Of a DNA stretch of 64,000 bases, positions 58,796-64,000 are shown in pieces; the first letter of the stretch is position 1; every line of letters begins with the position of its first letter. The notes under the pieces were generated by a model. The model was not told the origin of the DNA, made no database searches, and saw only the letters and a program-made list of their open reading frames with translations. Source of the DNA: Moniliella sp. 'wahieum'. Its lineage: Eukaryota > Basidiomycota > Moniliellomycetes > Moniliellales > Moniliellaceae. Location of the stretch: NCBI GenBank assembly GCA_003971905.1, contig RSEE01000009.1:930001-994000 (forward strand). The letters are read 5' to 3'. A program made the position numbers and the translations under genes.

Positions 58796-60880
58796 GCTGG
58801 GCGAGGAGCGTGGCGGCGGCGGTGGTGGCGGGGCGAAACGAGGGCGACGGGCTGGGCCGGACAGGCTAAAGGCGGGAGCGCAAGGGTTGAAGATGCCTGC
58901 GGACCCTGCTAGGGCCGTGGGACAAACTTATGGCGTCTGAATCTGAGCGGCTGAGCGCTGAGCCTCAGCGCTCAGTGTATCCTGCACGGGGCAGGCTGAG
59001 TAACCGAGTGCGCTGCTGCCCGGGCGCTCGGACAACAGTGTGAGCATTGCACGTACTGTGCTAGCGCCAGACGGGCAACGTACGTAACGCGTAACCGGGT
59101 AACCCTGTTTAACCACCCTTGGCGTTGCACACAGCCCACGCGCTTACCGCACGGGGAGTGCCATGCGTCACACACCCAGCCGCTGTCTGTGTAGTGCGGC
59201 GTCCTGGCTGCGTCCGCCTGCTGCCGCCCAGTGCCCAGCGCCACGGGCGGCTGCCACCCTCGCATGCACCGGTTTGCGTGCTGCCGCGCCACAGCAGCAG
59301 CGCACGCAAACAGAAGAGGCCTGGTGCAGCATGTAGACAGCCAAGCACCCACCCGCACGCACCGCGCCGCCCTCCCACCCAGCCACCCTCCCCGCTCACC
59401 AGCCGCCCTGCGCCTCCGTCCAATCGAAGCCTGCAGCATCCGGCCAGTCTGGGCCAGTGCACCCTGCCCACCGCGCCCATCCCGATCCGGGCCCTGTTGA
59501 CACCCTGCCGGCACAGCAGCAGTGTCCAGCCCCAGTAAGCCCCAGTAGGCTGGGGCTGGTACCGGGGAAGAATAACCGGCAACCGGTGACCGGTGACCGA
59601 GGGGTGGTATATGTCCTGGCATCTAGATACCGCAAGTAACGTGGCCCTGGAGGCATCTTGGATTCAATATTCAATCTCCAGAGCCTTGAGCGCTTCAGCG
59701 CACTCAGCCGGAAGAACCTGCGTGTCGTCCTCTGGCCCGCGTACCCCCTCCCGAGTCTTCGCTACTGAAATTACTGAAACCAGCCGCCACGATCGCCAGT
59801 CGCAGACATCGATCAGGATTGCATATTGCTTTGCTGCATATTGCATTGACCGCATGCAAATGCCTTACGTAGCGCGTGGCGCCTTACGCGTTACGCCCTG
59901 CGGTTGGTAATCGACGCTGCCCTTGACCTCTCGTTTCAACTGAAGCTCCACCGTCGTAGCATGCGACAAGAACCCATTGGCAGAGTGGGAACCGGGAACC
60001 AGCAGTCGATAATCGGTCGTCTAACGTTTATTGATTATCGAGCTAGCTAGTAACTAGTAACTAGTAGCACAGTACTTCCGTGTCACAAGCCACATATCAC
60101 TATCACACACTACGTCTTCCGAGGTATTGGCTCGTCACGCGTCACGCATCACGCGTCACTCGCGCCATAGCTCACGCGCTCTGGGAGGATCACCGAATCA
60201 CTGTCACTAGTGTCACTAGCACTAGTCACTAGGTCAGGTGTCACTGGTTCCACGAGTTGTGAGAACGTACCCAAAGGCTTTGCGGCGTTAACGTTTAACG
60301 TTTAACATTTAACGTTTGCCCTTCGGTGGTTACTTATTGCAAGACCGGGTACCGGATACCGGGGTTACCGGTTACCCGCGGTTACCTACTGGTTGTCGCT
60401 CCCATGGCCACGTCACTTGTCGTTTCAAATTTTACGATTCAAGGTGAATTCCAACGGCTCAAATTTGAAAGGCCTGTAAAGCTTGTAAAGCGCCAACGCT
60501 TCCAAATCGAAAGGCCCACGTGCTATGGAGTGCGGGGGTCCCTACGGGCTGATTCAGCTGTGGAGCAACCATCAGCTTCAAGCTTCAGAGAGGCGCGAAC
60601 AAGGAAGGTAAAGTAGTGGGCCCCAAAAGGTTTTAAGCACTTCTTCAAGGAAGGAGACAGGAGACAGAGAGGAGACAGAAGACAGAGAGGGGAGATAATT
60701 GCGAATAGGAGGAGTACCAGCAGAACCATTCCTGTCTATAACCACACAACAATCATTAAGCGCGAGAGCGTCGAAATACGGTCCATACATGTGCTTAGGA
60801 TCACGAGGCGATCGCCACTTTCCACCGCCCACGCCTCCTAAACCGTCAGCAAGGCCGGCAGCGTCAGACTCTGTCGCACG
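58796..60880. repeat. 2-kb spacer: GC island and dense palindromic heptamer tracts
   Basis: After a C-rich SREBP leader (on the coding strand), AGCGCTG/AGCGCTC units lie at 58954-58973, then a GC island at 59110-59560. The densest heptamer region of the window follows: ACCGGTG pair 59582-59595, ACGCGTT near 59889, ACTAGTA pair 60053-60068, ACGCGTC-ACGCATC-ACGCGTC 60137-60157, ACTAGTGTC variants 60207-60235, AACGTTT x3 plus AACATTT 60290-60317, and ACCGGTT/ACCCGCGGTT 60343-60390. No gene is seen. Confidence 0.75.
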
Positions 60881-61900
60881 ACCGGTTGTTCAAGGTGTAC
60901 TATCGATCTGGGTCGAAGAATGACGGGGATACTACTGTTGCTGATGACGTATTCCGTCACTCTGACCTCTCTTCCACGGCTCTAGCTCTTCCGTGGCTGT
61001 GCTTCAGACTTTGTATGGGAGCTTTCGGCCCGTGCTCGAGCTCATACCCAGTTAGTCCGATCCACCGTTGGGCGCGCGCTTGGAGTCCGACGGGATTAAC
61101 ACCGCATTCGCGAGACTTGGTGCCCCCTGTAGACCCACGTTGGGCCGCCGCGGCCTCCTCTCTCCCCAGCTCTTAAGGTTCGCGGTGGCTGTGGGGGCTT
61201 GTGAGCGGATCTATGTCCCTCATAATGCCCCTCTCCGGGCAGCCATCCTTTTGCAGGCCCGCGACTCAGCGCCGTAAGGACGTAAAGCATCAGGCGTAAC
61301 AAGACGACTAGGTGTACGGTCGCACTACTGACTGCCCCCATTTCAAGGTCTGTCAACTCACTTTTGACGATGGAGTACATTACGATGCGAATTCCTGATC
61401 GGTGTGGGAAACAGGTTGAGCAAGATGATGCACTTTTCATCCGTTTGCTCACGCGAAGGACACGGTGCTGTGACTAGCTCACCAGTCTGTCCACAACGTC
61501 TTCCGCTACCATATGGCCTGCCGCGCGACTTGTGTGATCTCAGACCGTGGTCTCACCTTCACGAGCCACTTTTGGCGAGCCCTCCGGTTCAGGTGACTTG
61601 GGCATCAACCCCAGGATCGTAAGTACAGCGTATCATACATCACCCCCAGTTGAACAGACGACAGACAGAGAGTGACCAGGATATTTTCGTTGCTACGGGA
61701 TGAGCAGCAGTGTATAACTGGGTTGATCTTCTCCCCACGGCCGAGTGCTTACAACTCATCCCCCAACTCCAGTAGCACAGGCGCATTGCCCCCGTTTCTT
61801 TGTGTACGGTTACCCTCCCCGATAGCGGGGGAAGGGGTCAAACTCTTGATGCGTTTCAAATAGTAGTTGTATCCAGCTGAGGCGGGGGGACCCTTCAGGT
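60880..61900 (+). mobile_element. Degenerate Ty3/gypsy retrotransposon pol fragment
   Basis: Pol remnants appear in order across shifting frames. First is an RNase H end (FKVYYRSGSKNDGDTTVADD, where live copies have YRPGK.N..AD.LSR). Then come the start of the integrase zinc-binding region (IYVPHNAPLRAAILLQARDS), the integrase core (LSKMMHF, GLPRDL, SDRGLTFTSHFWRAL, STAYHTSPPVEQTTDRE), and a tail AYNSSPNSSSTG (live: FAYN.S.N.STG.SPF). Stops interrupt several segments, including one soon after SDRG..FWRAL, so it is inactive. Gag, RT and both LTRs are not seen. The sequence from 61900 to 62880 may belong to the same element but is unreadable. Confidence 0.82.
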
Positions 61901-63640
61901 TAGAGAAGGGAAAGGCAAGGGTTAGTGAACACATTCGGGAGACCCTTTCCGAGTCGGGAACGAGAGGAAATCAAACTGGCCACAGTGCGCTCCGTCCCGA
62001 TAGTAGACCAAACATGAGGAAGAACATATGATAGTCCCACGGACAAGGGAGGAAGGCCTATCGTCCCCAAAAGGATAAGGGTCGATGGTCGCTTTGTCTA
62101 TCCGCCATGGTAGAACCGTTCCACCATCGTGACTAGGTTGGGGCTGGAACCGAGCTCTGTTAAGATTGGACAAAGCGAAGGGACTTCGATCGGATCAGAT
62201 TGGCGGAAGCCCGTAACGTGATGGGATGTTTAGGTCTCACTTCTAATACGACTGCATCGGGGAGATGGCATCGCTATTAGATCGGCTGACCCATCTAGAA
62301 ACCGAGGCGTACTCGGGACGTGTAGTTGAGCCAGAGCCCCATTGAGCATTTTTGGGAGCAGAACTTTTGTCGAGGTTAGGAAGGTAAGGAAGTCGGCTTT
62401 CTACCCAAACTCTTCGCCGGCCCCTCTTTTTCCGTCGACGGTGACATGAGACACCAGGCTCCTCTCACACAAAGGTGTGTCCTCACGCCTAGAGAAACGG
62501 ATTCCCTTTATATCAAGTGGGCGAGGCGCGGTAGTGTATATACTTCCCTGTCGTCTGAAAACAGGCATGGGTGCATGGGTCTGGACATTATCATCATTAG
62601 TAGATCCGTGTGCCACCACGCGCACAACGAGTGTGGATATATATGAAAGCATCCCCCCCTTTATCCGTGGCGCTATATCTCGGCCCCTCGTTCCACCAAA
62701 CTGTCCGCGGCCATCGCCTTGGCTGTGTCTGGGGCTACACCTTCAGTGCAGACCTTGGGGGCAAAAGCGAAGTAGCGACCTTGGGTCCTCCTGCCAAATA
62801 GGACACCAAGCACCATTACCGGGTGCCCCCTTTTGGTCGATGGTCGATGCTCAGGCATGTTGAACGCTTCATGTGGCCCGTAGGGACTAGGTAGGGACTA
62901 GGGAATGGGCACTGGTTAAAATCTAAAAGTTGATGATTCAATGTTTAACGTTGGGTGAGGCTCTAGGCGCCACACACCAACCCCATGCCCGGCCGACGGA
63001 GGCCGCATCTTAGAGGCACCCCGGCACTGTGGATGGCCGGCGCGGGGTGGCTCGATGACGTCGGGTCTGGGCTCGGGGCCGGCACACAGGCGGGGCGCGA
63101 TGCATGCTGCTAGATGATCGATGATCCATCGATGCGCCTCGGCCGTCAGCGCCGGAACACTGGTGCTGTGCTGCGGCTGATGGCGCTTGGATCTCAGCGA
63201 GCTCCGATCCAGATCCAGATGCCTGGTCGATGATCGATGATCGATCATCGACGTCGAGGCGCAGAGGGCGCCACAGACCACAAGGCGGTACCGGTTACTG
63301 GGTTGCCTGCCGCACGGGGGCAGTGGGGCAGCCATCCGCACTGCGTCGGTCCCGAGTCGCCGGCCTGGTCCAGCCGCAAAAGCGCTGCTGGGGCATTTTT
63401 GGTCCCCACCACCACTGCTGCCCCCCTGGCCTCGCCCCTCTCCCCTTTCCCCTCCTCTGCCTCCCTGCCCGCCATGGAGCACAACGCCATGCCGCTGCGC
63501 TTTGGAACGCATGTTGCGCTGTCTGGCGAGCTGGCCACATTGCCCGCCCAGCGTCAGCCCCGCCTGTCGTGTGCGCGACACCTGCTCTGCCCCGCTGCTC
63601 CCCCGTCCGCGCTCGGCCGTGCTCAGTGGCAGCCACATGC
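61901..63640. other. Unassigned region right of the gypsy relic; heptamer tracts and GC block
   Basis: Possibly more of the retroelement up to about 62880 (a short open stretch MASLLDRLTHLETEAYSG starts near 62263). Then a GTAGGGACTAG duplication near 62880-62900, an AACGTTGGG remnant at 62947, ATCGATG tracts at 63115-63133 and 63226-63250, and a GC-rich block at 63260-63640. No gene is called. Confidence 0.45.
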
Positions 63641-64000
63641 GCACTGCACCCGACTTGGGCTACTTTGTCAACCCCCGCTCCTCCCGCCGCCGCCGTGCTG
63701 GTCAGGCACAGGCGGCACGGCGTCCCCGCAGCTATGCTGGCGCAGGTGTCAACCACCCGTACCTCCTCCCCCCTCCCATGCCGCTGCATGGTCTGCGTTC
63801 CAGCCCAAGCTGTGCCAAGTCCTTCTCCACTGCCCCCGCTCACTACATCTCTCCTACTACCACGCCCGCCTTGGCACCGGCTCGTCCGAGCCAAGTGCCG
63901 AGCCCCGCTGGCTCGTCGACGTCGACGTCGGGCCTTCCGCTGCTCATGTCCTCGCGCGCCTTGTCTCCACCGGAGGACACGTTGCCCACACCCGCTATGG
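63640..64000 (+). CDS. Possible 5' portion of a Ser/Pro-rich gene running off the right edge
   Basis: From about 63640 the plus strand has two long open frames with protein-like composition: one disordered (HPYLLPPPMPLHGLRSS, then SPTTTPALAPARPSQVPS and STSTSGLPLLMSSRALSPPE) and one mixed (PRWLVDVDVGPSAAHVLA). The context (GC-rich, C-rich leader) resembles the start of the 12970 gene. No domain is recognised and the strand is not certain. Confidence 0.25.

Noticed and set aside
62401-62863. Open frames on both strands right of the gypsy relic as a gene or LTR
   Set aside because: No domain, no matching left copy for an LTR, and no terminal TG...CA pair that I can support.

Overview
The window is nuclear DNA of a filamentous or yeast-like fungus, most likely a basidiomycete. 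Smut relatives (Ustilaginomycotina) are my best guess, held loosely. The basis is the gene set (RPL3, Cdt1/Hrq1-type helicase, COA8, DPH4, carnitine acetyltransferase, Osh3-type PH protein, Mn-type CDF transporter, Ctf4/Mcl1, SDR, endosulfine, SRPK, PDK, SREBP with fungal C-terminus), an RPL3 gene without introns in its body, and few short introns (52-100 nt, GT...CTAAC...AG) elsewhere. It is moderately GC-rich, with GC islands and AT-richer transposon relics.

Layout: 1-1900 uncharacterised gene end (+); 2645-6854 CDT1-domain/HRQ1 helicase (+); 6948-8475 COA8 and DPH4 (-); 8754-9928 RPL3 (+); 10-12.9 kb repeat-built spacer; 12970-15782 Ser/Pro-rich protein (+); 17800-20631 carnitine acetyltransferase (+); 22.3-23.65 kb PH protein (+); 24155-25716 CDF transporter (+); 26325-29947 Ctf4 (-); 30738-31519 small Ser/Arg protein (-); 32.6-34.2 kb degenerate element with a Ty1/copia-like relic; 34305-35237 SDR (-); 35.3-40.3 kb gene-poor; 40371-41.2 kb endosulfine (+); 42565-44675 longin-like protein (-); 46322-48.9 kb SR-protein kinase (-); 49-51.6 kb gene-poor; 51703-53327 PDK (-); 53801-53891 intron-containing tRNA-Glu (-); 54369-58795 SREBP (-); 59-64 kb repeats, a Ty3/gypsy relic, GC islands and possibly the start of a gene at the right edge. 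This is an ordinary chromosomal arm with no gene cluster. Related themes recur: replication (CDT1-HRQ1, Ctf4), mitochondria and carbon metabolism (COA8, CAT, PDK), and sterol or lipid control (SREBP, Osh3-like PH).

Two window-wide properties matter to a reader. First, almost every recognisable gene, including RPL3, is broken into overlapping frames by single-base indels. Where a conserved motif lets me check, these are mostly one base missing from a short homopolymer, so I read them as consensus errors rather than pseudogenes. Coordinates below span the whole gene across such breaks. Second, the spacers are built from tandem 7-mers that obey one rule: a palindromic hexamer of form A-(palindromic tetramer)-T plus one spacer base. 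At least a dozen different palindromes are used this way in different places. I know of no described repeat family with this rule and regard it as the most novel signal here.
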